From: Sinonovacula constricta
Lineage: Eukaryota > Mollusca > Bivalvia > Cardiida > Solecurtidae
Reading direction: 5' to 3'
Assembly (NCBI GenBank): GCA_007844125.1
Contig: CM017567.1
Coordinates: 14,232,046 to 14,296,045, forward strand
DNA length: 64,000 bases
A program made the translations under genes and the position numbers. Position 1 is the first letter of the stretch. Each line of letters starts with the position of its first letter. Of the stretch, positions 1-11,437 are shown piece by piece. Under the pieces are notes generated by a model, which worked only from the letters and a program-made list of their open reading frames with translations, did no database searches and was not told the origin of the DNA.

Positions 1-59
1 CCTTTGATGGACATTGGACTTTGGTTCCGAAATTCCATCTCCGCATGAACAGGATGCTA

Positions 60-900
60 TAACCATTTACTCTTCTCTGGTCATTTTTTTTCTTGATTCA
101 AAATGTTAATATCATTTACTGTTAACGTTTTTGTAGGACTTCTAATCGAAATAATACCTATCTCTCTTCTAAACACAACGTAGACATTATTTTTCAAGAC
201 GTCACTACTTTCGTCATGACTTGTTAAACAAAACGTCAGCGCTTGGACATTTATTCAAATTGATCGGTTTCCTTTTCATTGCTTGCATTTGAGAAACCCA
301 TCAGGAAGTGCGAGGTTGGGGCTCTCTAAAACCGGTTTAAGCGTCCCAATCGGTCCATATTGCCGACTGACCGTTCCAAGGCGGTAACTTTCGGGATTGC
401 TCTTATTGTAAAATGACTCATCACAGATTTGTTCTCACATTTACATTTGGCATGCATGTGAAATTGTTGTATATGTTGCAATGCTTAAAGGACTTTGTCT
501 TGTATATTTGTATTTATTCTTGATTCCAAATGTTAATTCCATTTACGCTCAACATTTTTGTGAAGTAAGATGTTCTAATTTAAATAACCTTTTTCTCTTC
601 TTACCACATTGGACATTATTTTTCAATCGCATCACGTCTTTCGTCATAACTTATCAAAGAAAACGTCAGCGCTTGGACATTTTTATTTAAATGGATTTTC
701 TTTTCATTGCTTGTATTTGAGAATCCCAGCAAGAAGTGCGAGGTAAGAGCTCTGTAAAACCGGGTTAAACACCCCAATCGGTCCATATTGCTGTCTGACC
801 GTTCTACGGCGGTAACTGTCGGGTTTGCTCTTTTTGCAGTGATATATTTGCCCTGTGTCATTTCAAATTTTGATAAATGTTGCAATGCTCATAGGAGTTT
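60..900. repeat. Tandem duplication with a period of about 430 bp
   Basis: The block around AAACGTCAGCGCTTGGACAT occurs at 231 and again at 661 (430 bp apart). Both copies continue through AGTGCGAGGT, AAAACCGG, CCAATCGGTCCATATTGC and GGCGGTAACT. Related ends (TTGCAATGCTCATAGGACTT type) recur near 880, 1018 and 4225. It is probably part of a retroelement untranslated region. No family was recognised. Confidence 0.8.
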
Positions 901-1729
901 GTCATGTATTCTTATACTCTAATCATTTCTACGTATAATAATGCTTTTTTATAAAATTTTTCATGATTACATCAATGTTACTTTTGTCCTGTGTCTTTTC
1001 AAATTTTGCTATGTGTTACAATGCTCTTAGGACTTTGTCATGCATTCTTATTTACTCTAAACATATGTACTCATGATTTTTAGAGCAGATAAAAGACTGT
1101 ATTATCCTGGTGCTCTTTAATGCAACACAATGCTTAATTAAAATTGTACTGATCTGTTTTGTTATGTCGAATGGAAAAATACCGCCTTGCTTCCATATAT
1201 CGCTCTACTGCCATTCAACAGTAATGGATTCAGTCAGTAAGTTCATGTGCAAATTGCCGTTCCTCAAAAACGAATGAATGTAAGCCTAACTTTTATCTTA
1301 AATTCTTTTAAATAAAAGCTATTCGACCAAATGTAAAAAATGGCTTTTAAGTTCACAGACGAGTTCTACATATTCTGAGGATATCGAATAAATTAATTAA
1401 GTGGACTTTTATCTCTGCAAATATTCAGATACATTTAAAAAAATTGATTTTTCAACCTGATTGGATGGGTGCCCAATATAGCAATACTGACTGGGAAAAC
1501 ATAAAATAAATTCAACGGTATATGGTAATTCCAGTCCGGTGTGGATACGATGCATGATGTCATCCTCAATTAACAGTTTCTCTGATTTTGACGATTCTTC
1601 ACCAGACTGTATATGTAAATATGAGAAAGCTATTACATGACTTTATATACTGGTTTAACTGCTTATTTATCATAGACATTTAGAATGGACATATTTGTGA
1701 AACAGAACTAATAACTAAAATAATAAGGT
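901..1729. other. Non-coding, no recognised feature
   Basis: AT-rich. Short echoes of the preceding repeat occur to about 1060. Nothing else was identified. Confidence 0.5.
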
Positions 1730-2480
1730 CTAACATTTCACTAACCATCGCCCAAAATTTATTGCTCGTAGCAATTTCCGGTAGCTACCATAATTTTTGG
1801 GATGTGTGACGTCAATGTTGCCTCGAATGGTGTTTGCCATCAGTGTATCGTTTAAAGTCGAAGGAAGAGGGTTTTGGTCTTCAACAATGGTCTGCATTGT
1901 AAGGTAAGTTCCGTCCCACGTAGGCCAACTGCTGCGATCGCATATCCATGACGGTCCGTCGAACCATAGGGTATTGTTGAGAAAAAAGGTCTGCAGGGTT
2001 GGCACATGTGGGGTAGTATTTCTAATCAGCAACATTGCTAAGGGATTGTATTTCTGTCACTCCTTCAAAGATTTAGACGATGATAGCCAATGAAGGACTA
2101 CTTGACTATCGGACCACAGTGCAACGCCGCTAGTCTTGTCTTCTGCAGGTACGTAGCTAGTCTCGCACAAATGAGTGCTGCCATGAGCTCTAACTTTGGT
2201 AGCGGCAGCGATTTTATTCGAGCGACTCTTTATCATCTTTAAAGAAGTATACATAGTCATAGGTCTGTGATGTATATTATAAAATAACCCTCTTTGTGAC
2301 TTGTTCTAGTTTGGATATTTCATGCTTTGCGAAAGACACCGTGTCTGTTGATGGATGCCAACGAAGACCAAGTACTTTGATAACATCATCTTTATCAACA
2401 AGTGTAGCATCTGTCGATTTCTTTTGAAGATCTGGACATTTTGACGCGCATGAACGGAGATTCATACCTGTCGATAACAC
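1730..2480 (-). mobile_element. BEL/Pao-type LTR retrotransposon polyprotein remnant
   Basis: On the minus strand, reading from 2480 down, three frames together give BEL/Pao landmarks in order. First, a LRSCASKCPDL segment and VLGLRWHPSTDTVSF, the end of the reverse transcriptase region. Second, VALWSDSQVVLHWL, the RNase H region with the catalytic Asp. Third, LWFDGPSWI with a downstream WPTW, the region before the integrase. Frameshifts and stops separate the pieces, so it is dead. No LTRs were seen. The minus-strand open frame at 2462-2704 may be more of the same element but is not recognisable. Confidence 0.75.
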
Positions 2481-2820
2481 GAGTTGTCGTCACGCGTAAT
2501 AATCCAATACATGGGTTTAGTTTTTAAAAATGGAAACAAAATTGTCTGCAGACAAATCTTTTCCGACAGCTGTTTCAGGGTGGCCGGTTGAGAGGGGACT
2601 GTGGCAAATATCTCGTCTCTGCACTTTCGTAGGCGGTCAAGCTGAATGTCCAAGTTGGGCGTATATTGCTCGGTCGTCATTATTTCTTCTTCCATGTGCT
2701 TCATGTCAGTTATGTTATATTTTCAGGCTCATTATCTATAATGCAGAGCATAAATTTACTGAATTACTGAAATTCACATATTCATACTGTTCTTGTCAAA
2801 CTTCAAAGTAAATATGACAC

Positions 2821-3546
2821 TAACGAAATCTCCTTCTGTTGGCGTCCTAGTCATGTAGGCATCCAAGGAAACGAAGATGCTGACAGGGGTTTAAAATCTG
2901 CCTCAGCCCTCACTGAGACAGATCTTTGCATCCCATAAACCACTTATTAACCGACATGTTTTAACCAAGTGGCAAACAAGTTGGGACAGTATTGTTTGTA
3001 ACAAATTACTCGTAATTTAACCTAACGTCGGTGTCAATGTCTCTGCTTAAAGTTGACGAGAAGAAGCTCTTACCCGCTGTCGCATTGGACATACTTGATT
3101 AACTCATTCATATCTTTTAAAAAGAGAAGTTCAAGCTGTATGCGTTTCTTGCCAAGAACCACTGACAGTCAACCATATTTTATTACAGTGTATCGACACA
3201 CCACATACGGTCAAAGTATTTTAATGTCAAAACCAAGTGCGAACTATTTAGGACAGTGTCGGATTCTAAACTTGTTTGCTTCTTGAACGAAATTAGTATT
3301 ATTAATAAGTTATAATTTTTTAAACTGTTTATTTACCAACCGTTATACTTTTTAAACCGTTTTATGTGTTGACCTGTTTTCAATTATAATTTATTTTTTT
3401 ACCTGATAGTTTTTATATTTTTCTGTATTTTACATGCGTAGTTTGGTTTTAACCTGATTACGCTCTATTCACATTTAACTTTGTATTCGGCGCCTTATGA
3501 CCTGTTAAGTGTCGGTGTGCCGTAAAACCCAAATAAATAAATAAAT
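2821..3546 (+). mobile_element. Non-LTR retrotransposon 3' end with RNase H domain
   Basis: The frame from 2827 reads ISFCWRPSHVGIQGNEDAD, the RNase H motif of jockey/I-like LINEs. Further on, RCRIGHT and a Cys-rich stretch CVSCQEPLTVNHILLQC complete the C-terminal domain. The 3' UTR contains CTGTTAAGTGTCGGTGTGCC and ends in (AAAT)n at 3530-3546. Stops and frameshifts make it a pseudogene. The same 3' tail recurs reversed at 9488-9640 and, weaker, at 39195-39236. Confidence 0.8.
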
Positions 3547-4369
3547 GAAATAAACTTCCCGTAGACTACTTGGATTCTTGAACGTCGGCGGGCTCTTCCA
3601 CGATCTGCAGTGATTTGTTTTTGACCCCTTCCACAATGCTGGGATGAAACGTAAGTCGATATTCCTTATTACAGGCCAAATACGGAGCCGAACTTGTTTG
3701 GATTAAAAAAACTTCAGACTCCATTTTCACTCCGTCTTAATGACAATATTCATCAGGCGGACAATAGTTCTAAAAATCCGAACATTGGCATCTTTATTCT
3801 ATCTTAACGCCGATCTCATGCGATTAGAGTAAATCATAATCTTAAAACGCAGATTAAGAAAAAAATGTTTCTATCCAAGATCTTAACACTTTATATTCGG
3901 TCTGGTATTCATGCCTTACATTGTACAGTTTACAAAGCTACATTAGAAATCACTAGTTATTTTGGACAATGATGCAGATAAAATATATTTACGCACTCAT
4001 CCTTTATATGAGGTGGCTTCCATCATTCAAAAGTATACTGCCCATGCTTTAAGACCTTATATTGATAAACAGTCCCAACACAAACGACATTTCATGAAAA
4101 TCAAATAGATTAATAAGAGATTGATTTTATAGGTAAAAGACTCATCACTTTTTCTTACTTTTACGTTTGGCTTGCATGTGAATACCTCTCTCTGTCTTGT
4201 ACCTTTCCAAATGCTAGTATATGTTGCAATGCTCATAGGACCTGTCATATATTATATTTATTTCCTTCTAACCAAAGCCTCATTATAGATTATACATTAT
4301 TAACCGTCACAGTATCGTTTCTTAGATGAGGATCTGATTTACTCTCCAGAACGTACCCTTAAAAAAGCA
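3547..4369. other. Non-coding, repeat-derived, unassigned
   Basis: Contains at 4140-4255 a copy of the sequence also present near 415-500 (ACTTTTACGTTTGGCTTGCATGTGA type, ending TTGCAATGCTCATAGGACCT). The rest is unassigned. Confidence 0.45.
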
Positions 4370-4389
4370 AATACCTGACATAAATGCAG

Positions 4390-4790
4390 CATTTCTGGAC
4401 ATTGAGATTGCTATTTCCACTGACAATGTCTCTACTAAAATCTATGACAAGAAAGGCGATTTCAGCTTTAGTATTGTGAATTATCCCTGACTGGAGGGCG
4501 ATTCACCGCATGCTACCTCCTTTGGTATTTACATATCCCAATTTACAAGGTTTGCACGAGCTGAGATTCAGTGCTAGAAATTGGCTAGATATTGACCTAA
4601 GCCATCCTGCATTTTATGGAAATGTTTTATACAAAATAAAGAAAACCAAGGGTCTCAGTAACTTTTTCTGACCTCTTTACAAAACTTACCAGGAAATTTA
4701 TTACTGACGGTTACATCCAGGGACTCCTTCGTTGTCTTGCATTGCAAAAAAAGTTAAATTGCACAATGACTGGACAGGAAGTTGAGAATA
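4390..4790 (+). mobile_element. Reverse-transcriptase remnant (retroelement, family uncertain)
   Basis: The translation reads FLDIEIAISTDNVSTKIYDK followed by DFSFSIVNYP, a stop, LEGDSPHATSFG and IYISQFTRFAR. This is the F-L-D, K-I-Y-D-K-x-x-D-F, Y-I-S-Q-L-I-R-F-A-R pattern of a retroelement reverse transcriptase common in marine invertebrate genomes. There are in-frame stops. Neither ends nor family can be fixed by eye. Confidence 0.6.
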
Positions 4791-4799
4791 TATGAAAAC

Positions 4800-5515
4800 A
4801 GTGACTTAAAGCCATAATTGGACAGTCACTTTACGGATTTCTGTCTCTTCATCTCTCCAACCGTGCCCTATATATGTTAGACAACTTGTCCGTTACGTGA
4901 GATTGCACATTAGGTATTTCTGGTACCTTCAATATGGTCAGTTCTTATAAATTCGTGGCATTCCCATAAAAATGTGGTTTATGAAATCGCCTGATTACGT
5001 CAAAAAGAACGTTCGCACATGCAGGCAGTTTTCCGACAGATGAAGACGCTGTGAAATCAAACCAACATTTGGACAAAATGCGGTTGAAACAGGCTAGAAA
5101 ATTAATATTTTTGCATAAAACCACAAAAATATATGATTTTGGAGATATTTGATACAAATATGTTTCTATATCAACATATTCACCTTAGTTTTATAGTATT
5201 TTCGTATGCATAACTGTCAAGTAGAAAAAGAAAGCTTTTAGTCTGCTAAGTGCATTTCGCATGCCCAATAAGGTGCGTGCTGAAAACACTCTAAAAGTGA
5301 CACTTCCGATTGTCTGTTAATTGACAGGTGCTTGTTGTTGTTGTTTTTTGTTCTCTTAATTATGATACACTTGTTTTGTGTTTCAGTTGTAAAATTTTGA
5401 ACTTATGATTTAATAAATTGTTTTGTGTATTTCCCAATAACAATAATTTGTTGTTGTTGTTTTTTATTTCATGTTAATCCATACAAGCATAATAGACAGT
5501 TAAAAAGATAAAGCC
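4800..5515. other. Non-coding, no recognised feature
   Basis: AT-rich. Two TTGTTGTTGTTTTTT-type runs lie near 5335 and 5450. Nothing else was identified. Confidence 0.5.
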
Positions 5516-5518
5516 CTG

Positions 5519-6722
5519 AGGCCCTTTTGCAGCCTACAAGTCGGTCAAGGAGGAAAGGCTGGGTGTTTATAATGCTGCCATACCTGAGCAGACATTAAGA
5601 TATAGGGTTCTTAACAAGATTGACCTGAATTCAAACGTGGGAAGAGACACACTTTTTACATCTCAGGGGGAACAGCTGCTGGTAAATCATTTCTGTGAAC
5701 TGTCTAGAGTTGGGTATGGTCTCTGTAGATCACAATTTAATATGTTGGAAACTGAAATGGCTAAGAAGCTAAGTAAGATCTCCAGTTAAACAGGAACTGG
5801 TATTATTCATTTTTAAACCGCTGGAAAGATCAGCTTAGGGTTGTCAATGCAATGGTTCTGGCTGCAATAAGAGCAGCTGCACTCACAGAAGAGCTTACGT
5901 TGATCAACTGGCATCTTGACAATATATAACATGCATGGTAAACCACACCTTATCTACAATGTAGACGAAACTAGAATACAACCTGACCACAGACCCCCAC
6001 AGGTTTCTACAAACTGTTTACAAACTGTCTTCTTGTACTCAAGCAGTGGTCTCTCCCAGGCCAACAACAGTAACATTGATTGCCTGTAAATGCGGCAGTA
6101 ATTGCTCTCCTTCCATATTTTGTCTTCAAAGGAAACGCTCTAATGATGATCTACAAAACTGTGTCCTTCTAAGCAGTTATACAATGGCTGAGACAGGTTG
6201 GTCAAATGGTCAAGTAATTATGCATTACCTCCAAGACCATTTTATAATATATGCACAAGTTGGAGCCTGTGATGATAATGATGAACACATTCTACTCCCT
6301 TTGGATGGTCACAGTTCACATTTATCAATTGACATAATTCAGTGGGCCAAGGACAATAACATGGTGCATCTTGTATTGCCACCACACAGTGCACTTGCTT
6401 TACTGCCCCTGGCTGTTAGATGTTTTAGGCCCTTCAAATCAACATATTACAATTTCTGCAATTTACAGATGGCACAAGAAAGGGGCAGTATTAGTAAAAA
6501 AAATGATATAGCCAAATTGTCAAGCAAAGCCTAACAAACAGCTACGACTGAAAAGAACGTAACATCAACATTAAAGAAGTGTGGTGTAGTTCCTTACAGC
6601 AAAAATGTAGTCCAACAAGAGCTCTTTGCACCATCAGTCAACTGCAAGAAACATCAAAGTGCCCCAACTCATTCCCAAAATCTAAAAGATTTCTTAAAAC
6701 AAAAGAGAAATGAAACTGGGCC
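5519..6722 (+). mobile_element. pogo-like (Tigger/CENP-B class) DNA transposase pseudogene
   Basis: 5519-5790 reads as the DNA-binding half (ends of a psq-like HTH: GPFAAYKSVKEERLGVYNAA, later YRVLNKIDLNS). 5930-6045 includes YNVDETRIQP, the first catalytic Asp block. The frame 6046-6534 gives the DDE domain: TGWSNGQV, then LPLDGHSSHLS and IIQWAKDNNMVHLVLPPHSA, matching the pogo/DDE_1 pattern with LDGH holding the second Asp. Stops near 5788 and 5828 and frame changes inactivate it. The terminal inverted repeats were not found. A non-autonomous pogo-type element is present at 22570-23354. Confidence 0.8.
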
Positions 6723-7369
6723 AGCAACAAACAAACATAATGTCGAAAAATGCACCTGCACATGTAGATGTAAAAAATATCAGATTTAAATATCTGGTAA
6801 TTCTTATAGGACCTTTTCTTATTTTACTATTGAACATCCTTCTTAAACACATGGAAATCAATATTGTTACAAATATAATTTTACGAAGAATATTGTTGAA
6901 AAGTTGTTTTCTTTTTGTCCTTGTGTGTACTGCAATAATCTTATTTGTTTTAATTTATCATTGTTTTGTCTAGATAGCTAATTATGCAACAAAAACATAC
7001 TTGGTAATATTTAACTTGTATTCCAATGGGTCTTTGTAAACACTTTGTAAACAATTAAGTATGCGTGTTTATTACCTCTCGAACCATATCATAATAGTAT
7101 CTGACTCAAGGAGGGAGCTGAACTTTCAAAGTTCCTTCAGGAGGAAGACATATCCTTTAAATGATATGGGCCCTATGTTTTAATGCCTAGATCAAAAATA
7201 AGGAAATTAATGGAATGGGATGAAAATAATTTCTATTGGAATCCGCAATCTGACACATAAAGTTCGTCATTCTTTGGAACTGAAATAGTCTACGTTAGAT
7301 GTGAAACCATCATTCATTTTATAATTAAATATATTAACGCAATTTACTGTCTGCCTGATCCAGATTTTA
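6723..7369. other. Non-coding, no recognised feature
   Basis: The open frame 6710-6973 is hydrophobic and AT-rich and shows no family signature. Nothing else was identified. Confidence 0.5.
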
Positions 7370-8560
7370 GTTTACTGCTGCTTTTGTCCCAGTTTCTGGG
7401 GTGAGCAGCAGGCGGCTAGAGAGTGTTCCACCCGCTGTCCGTGCATCCGCGGATCAGTGCTGGGCAGATTGCACGCTTTAATGTAACTTCTGGCACATTA
7501 TTACCATGTCTCTTCTTGCTCTACCACGACCTCTGCAGCCGGAAATTGCTAGGCTGTATTAATACATGAAGAAGTTAACGTGTTCATACCAGCCCAGGCG
7601 TTGCGAGTGTAAGACTGTTGTGACCTTTTTAATTCCTAGCTTACTGTGAAGAAGAGACTAGATCATTAGGCTTGACACTGCAGATCCAATTAGATATTTC
7701 ATTTCGACGAAGCCCCTAGGTCTGTTGGGGCCCATGTTTCGCTACTATGCAACAGACCAGAGCGAACGCAAACAGTGAACATCTTACATCCAGTCATGAG
7801 AGATACAGGGGCGGATTCCTTGTTTCAAGGGGGGGTCCTAATTTCTTACATTTCAGGGGCTGCTAGAAAGGTTTTCCATGAGTCCAAACTGTTTGAATTC
7901 TTTGAAATAAAGATAATCTATAATCATATTTTCATGGGATGAGATGAGGTCAAATTGAGCGAGAATTATATGTATAAATAGTGTTAAGTGTCTTTGGGGC
8001 ATACTCTCGCAGGAAGAGTGTTCACACATAGAAGTCAAATTGTGTCATTTCCTGCATTTCAGGTACTTGACAAACCTTCATAGAAAGGAAAGGATTTTTT
8101 ACACAAATAGATTCATGTCAATGCGTTTCCAAGACATTTTAGGCGTAAATTATATCTTGCTCGTAATAGCTGTAGCACTGGACACATATGTGTCAATAAT
8201 ACTACTAGTGCCACACCATAAAATGTTAAAAAAATACCTTAATGAAATGTATTTTTGACAATATTAAGGACACCCACTCACCCCGACCACTCCGCCTCCG
8301 CTAGATCCGTCCATGGATATAGATGCTTAGATGTTAAAATTGGCAGGAGTTTCCTGCACTTGCCCCAGGATGAGCTACAACTGGTAATGATGGCTAACTC
8401 ATAGCCTCCACTTGCGCCTATCATATCACCAAGATAAAAGAAACTTGGTTCGTCGTCGAGCAAAGTTCCATTTACATCCCCCTGTGTGACTTGTCTCCCA
8501 TCAAGTGGACGTGCCTGATCATGACATCGTTGACATACAAAGATTGGAATAAAAATAACA
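7370..8560 (-). mobile_element. LINE reverse-transcriptase remnant, interrupted by an insertion
   Basis: Minus strand, 8560 down to about 8322: CHDQARPLDGRQVTQGDVNG then FFYLGDMIGASGGYEL and LLPILTSKHL. It continues from about 7800: MFTVCVRSGLLHSSETWAP, then degraded sequence to 7370. These are consecutive blocks of the C-terminal part of a LINE reverse transcriptase (C-C-L/H, YLGDM, R-S-x-L-L-H-x-S-E-T-W). About 500 bp of unrelated DNA (7806-8315) separates them. Confidence 0.75.
7806..8315. mobile_element. Possible hAT-like insertion inside the LINE remnant
   Basis: The left end is CAGGGGCGGATTCC at 7806. The right end GATCCGTCCATG (to 8315) is a degraded inverted copy. The flanking octamers GAGAGATA and GATATAGA agree at 5 of 8 positions. 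The LINE protein continues across the insertion. No coding capacity was recognised. Confidence 0.45.
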
Positions 8561-8699
8561 CATAACACATCTTTTAACTCACTCACATTCACCAAAAACG
8601 TTACAACATAGTATCTACCAAAGAAATGATAAAAAGAAGCACACTCAAAATTGAGGGAGAATATAATCAGGATCAACAAGAAAATAACAAAACACAACC

Positions 8700-9487
8700 T
8701 TATTTATAAACAATTTTCTGTGAGATGGGATAGAGACCTTCTTTCAATTAAAAATAGAAAAGACGTTGAAATGGACTGAAAAGCATGTTAGAAATTTTAG
8801 ATATAAAGGAATGTACGATGGAGTCGATGTAAAAAAAACGGACAGATTAATGCCAGTCTATATGCAAAGATCTTGCTTCTGGTGATAATTATCAATCCCT
8901 TATTTCAGAAGAGGTTGAGAAACTCAACACAGAAGACATGTCATTGAATTTTAAGGGAAATATATATATTTTGAAGTAAACTCTCATGTTGGTTAGTGCT
9001 CTCCCACAGCAATTAATAGCAGCGATCCCCCAAACTTGAATAACTGATGATCATATAAGGTCCTTTACTTCGTCATTAATGAGAATATATTATTTCCCCA
9101 TGACCCTGTGTTTCAAACGGGTAATAAATAGTCACTTTAACTTTCAATCTTGTAAAAAGATGGAAAATTTGTCACTACATATTTATTTTTTTTCTCACAA
9201 AATTTATCACGTGACCAATAGACATGAATGTTGACCTATTGAGAAAAACATACTCTGTGAAAAAAAATAGTTTAGGAATTCCTCACATATGTATCTTCAA
9301 ATTATGTCTAACAATAGTGGGTGGCATGTCAGTCGCTGATTGTTGTTCGAAAAAATAACAATATAATAATATAAATAATGATAAAAATAACATTTCACAG
9401 CAATGTTCCATAGTGAACCATGTACAAGATATTACAAAAATAGGCAGAAAAGGAATTTTTATTTTAATGATGTATTAATTGTACACT
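8700..9487. other. Non-coding, no recognised feature
   Basis: AT-rich sequence. Nothing identifiable on either strand. Confidence 0.5.
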
Positions 9488-9640
9488 ATTTTATTTATTT
9501 ATTTGGATTTTAGGGCACACCGACACTTAACAGGTCATACGGCGCCGAATACAAAGTTTAATGTTGATAGAGCATAATAAGGTAAAAACTAAACTATGTA
9601 AGTAAAATATAGAAAAATAAAAAAAATCTGTAAGGTTAAA
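9488..9640 (-). mobile_element. Reverse copy of the LINE 3' tail
   Basis: Starts with TTATTTATTTATTTGGATTT and contains GGCACACCGACACTTAACAG and GGCGCCGAATACAAAGT, the reverse complement of the LINE 3' end at about 3420-3546. The match fades after about 9640. Confidence 0.85.
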
Positions 9641-10439
9641 ATAATGTGAACTATAATTGAAAATAGGTTAATATATTAACCGGTCTAAAAACATTATTTT
9701 ATATAGCTGTAATTATCATCAACATTAAAACAACCTTCATCAGTGTTCACCTGAATATTGTTGTCAAGTAGAATAGCTTTATAATAGACCTACAGAGTGA
9801 TAAAAATAAAATAGAAAAAAAGGTTGTAACTATAAAATTAAATAAAGTTTAAAAATATTTATTATTTGTTGTTATCTTTATTTTTTTTATTTCTGTTTCT
9901 ACATATATATGGCATTTATTCATTTAGACAAGTGCTATGTTAGGGAACTTGTTTTTATTGTGTCCTTCACATTTTCTTCGGTGTTTTCTTAAGGGTCATT
10001 GGTATTGTTATTATGATAACAGATTAATTAATTGCGATTAATTTTCTTTAACCCTTTTTATAGTGAAGAGAACGTATGCCGGAGTGTAGAGATGTGGCCC
10101 TCACTATTGCAGTGTAAAGGACTGTTCTATTATGATTTAAGGTGTGTTGTCAGTTTTGAACGACATTCTTATGTAAAAAATCCACATATGCTATTGAAAA
10201 TGACAACATTGATACAGGTGAGCCTTGCAACTTCTCCTAATAGGTTGCTTATTACTTCATCTATCATTGAACATAAAGTTTATTGTATTCTAAAAAAAAT
10301 GTTGGGAGTTTCCCCGAATTTGGTAGCACTTATTGAAATATTATTATTGTTATAAGCCACATCATGCACATAGTGTGCTTTTTTTACGAAGATCATCCTT
10401 GCTTGTGTTTTTATACACATTAAATTAAAAATTATTGTA
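9641..10439. other. Non-coding, AT-rich
   Basis: Low-complexity A/T stretches. The frame at 10032-10355 shows no family signature. Confidence 0.5.
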
Positions 10440-10864
10440 CCCATTTAATGCCCGCCATTTTAAAATTGCCGCCATGACGCTCCACGTGGTCTCATTTTTC
10501 CTTTCTTTCTAAAACATCAAAGAAAAAATTTGCAGATTTCACGCTTTTCCCAAAAAGGCAACATTGTTGCTTGCCACTTTAATCTTTAATTCTGCGATTT
10601 ACAGGTGTACAGCGGAACGATGGTTTAGTCCCTATCGTTGATGTGACTTTCGGCATTCTTCGTACACGTTCGGAAAGGAAGGCCGATGTGTTCCGAATGA
10701 GGATGTATGTCACTTCCTGTTTAGATGGAGTAGACGTGGAATCGATATTTTGACGAGTGTTTTCTTAAAATGTAGTGATGGTATTGCCAGCAACTTACAA
10801 TGCATTTGATTTGGAAGTAAAACGAGATACCCAACACCGTTAAGGTCAACTAGTTTCTGTTTAG
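10440..10864 (+). promoter_or_regulatory. Possible promoter and non-coding first exon of the GALNT gene
   Basis: Exon 1 has a splice acceptor before the ATG, so a non-coding 5' exon should exist upstream. This stretch has clearly more CpG dinucleotides than its AT-rich surroundings (for example around 10610-10760), GCCGCCATGACG near 10470, and a consensus donor TTTAG|GTAAGC with the exon end at 10864. It would leave an intron of about 7.5 kb to 18399. The assignment is inference. Other upstream exons are possible. Confidence 0.3.
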
Positions 10865-11242
10865 GTAAGCCAATGTTTTATGGAGTTGTGTGTTTGAGCT
10901 CATATAAACTCCCGACAACTGTCAGTGTCAGTCAGTCAATGTCGTAATCTGTCGCCTCTGTAATATTAAAATGTGACTGAAGTCAGAAGAAATTTTGATT
11001 GTTAAAAATATTGTCACCAGGATTTTTGTGTATAAACATGTATTTTAACGTAACCCTGCAAACCCATTTACTGCTTACCGTGCATTCATTTCATGACAGG
11101 GTCCCTAGGAAGCAAATGGAATGTTGATCTGTCACAACAACTCAACCACCCCACTCTCATATTTCACATACAATTTATATACAAGGTCCATCACCCTGCA
11201 CTCACACTGTACATGTAATACATATATACACAGTCTACCACC

Positions 11243-11429
11243 CAGGGTTGTCATTAGGAGGTGGCTGGCGGCCGATCTGACTGCCTCAAATGAAAATTGG
11301 GCCGCCTCAAATTTGAAAAAAAAATGAAAATCGGTCAAGAGCATGCCCCCGGACCCCCCTAGCAGTGCATAGCCTAGCCTCCTCTAAAGTTAATTGAGCC
11401 TGCTTAAAATATTCCTAGTGACAACCCTG
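11243..11429. mobile_element. 187-bp non-autonomous hAT-type MITE with 8-bp target-site duplication
   Basis: The ends are CAGGGTTGTCATTAGGA (11243) and TTCCTAGTGACAACCCTG (to 11429), inverted copies with one clear mismatch. They are flanked by identical octamers CTACCACC at 11235-11242 and 11430-11437. CAGGG ends and an 8-bp duplication are typical of hAT transposons. There is no coding capacity. Confidence 0.92.
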
Positions 11430-11437
11430 CTACCACC

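Noticed and set aside
6710..6973. Hydrophobic 87-residue open frame
   Set aside because: AT-rich sequence easily gives Leu/Ile/Phe runs. Overlaps the end of the transposase remnant.
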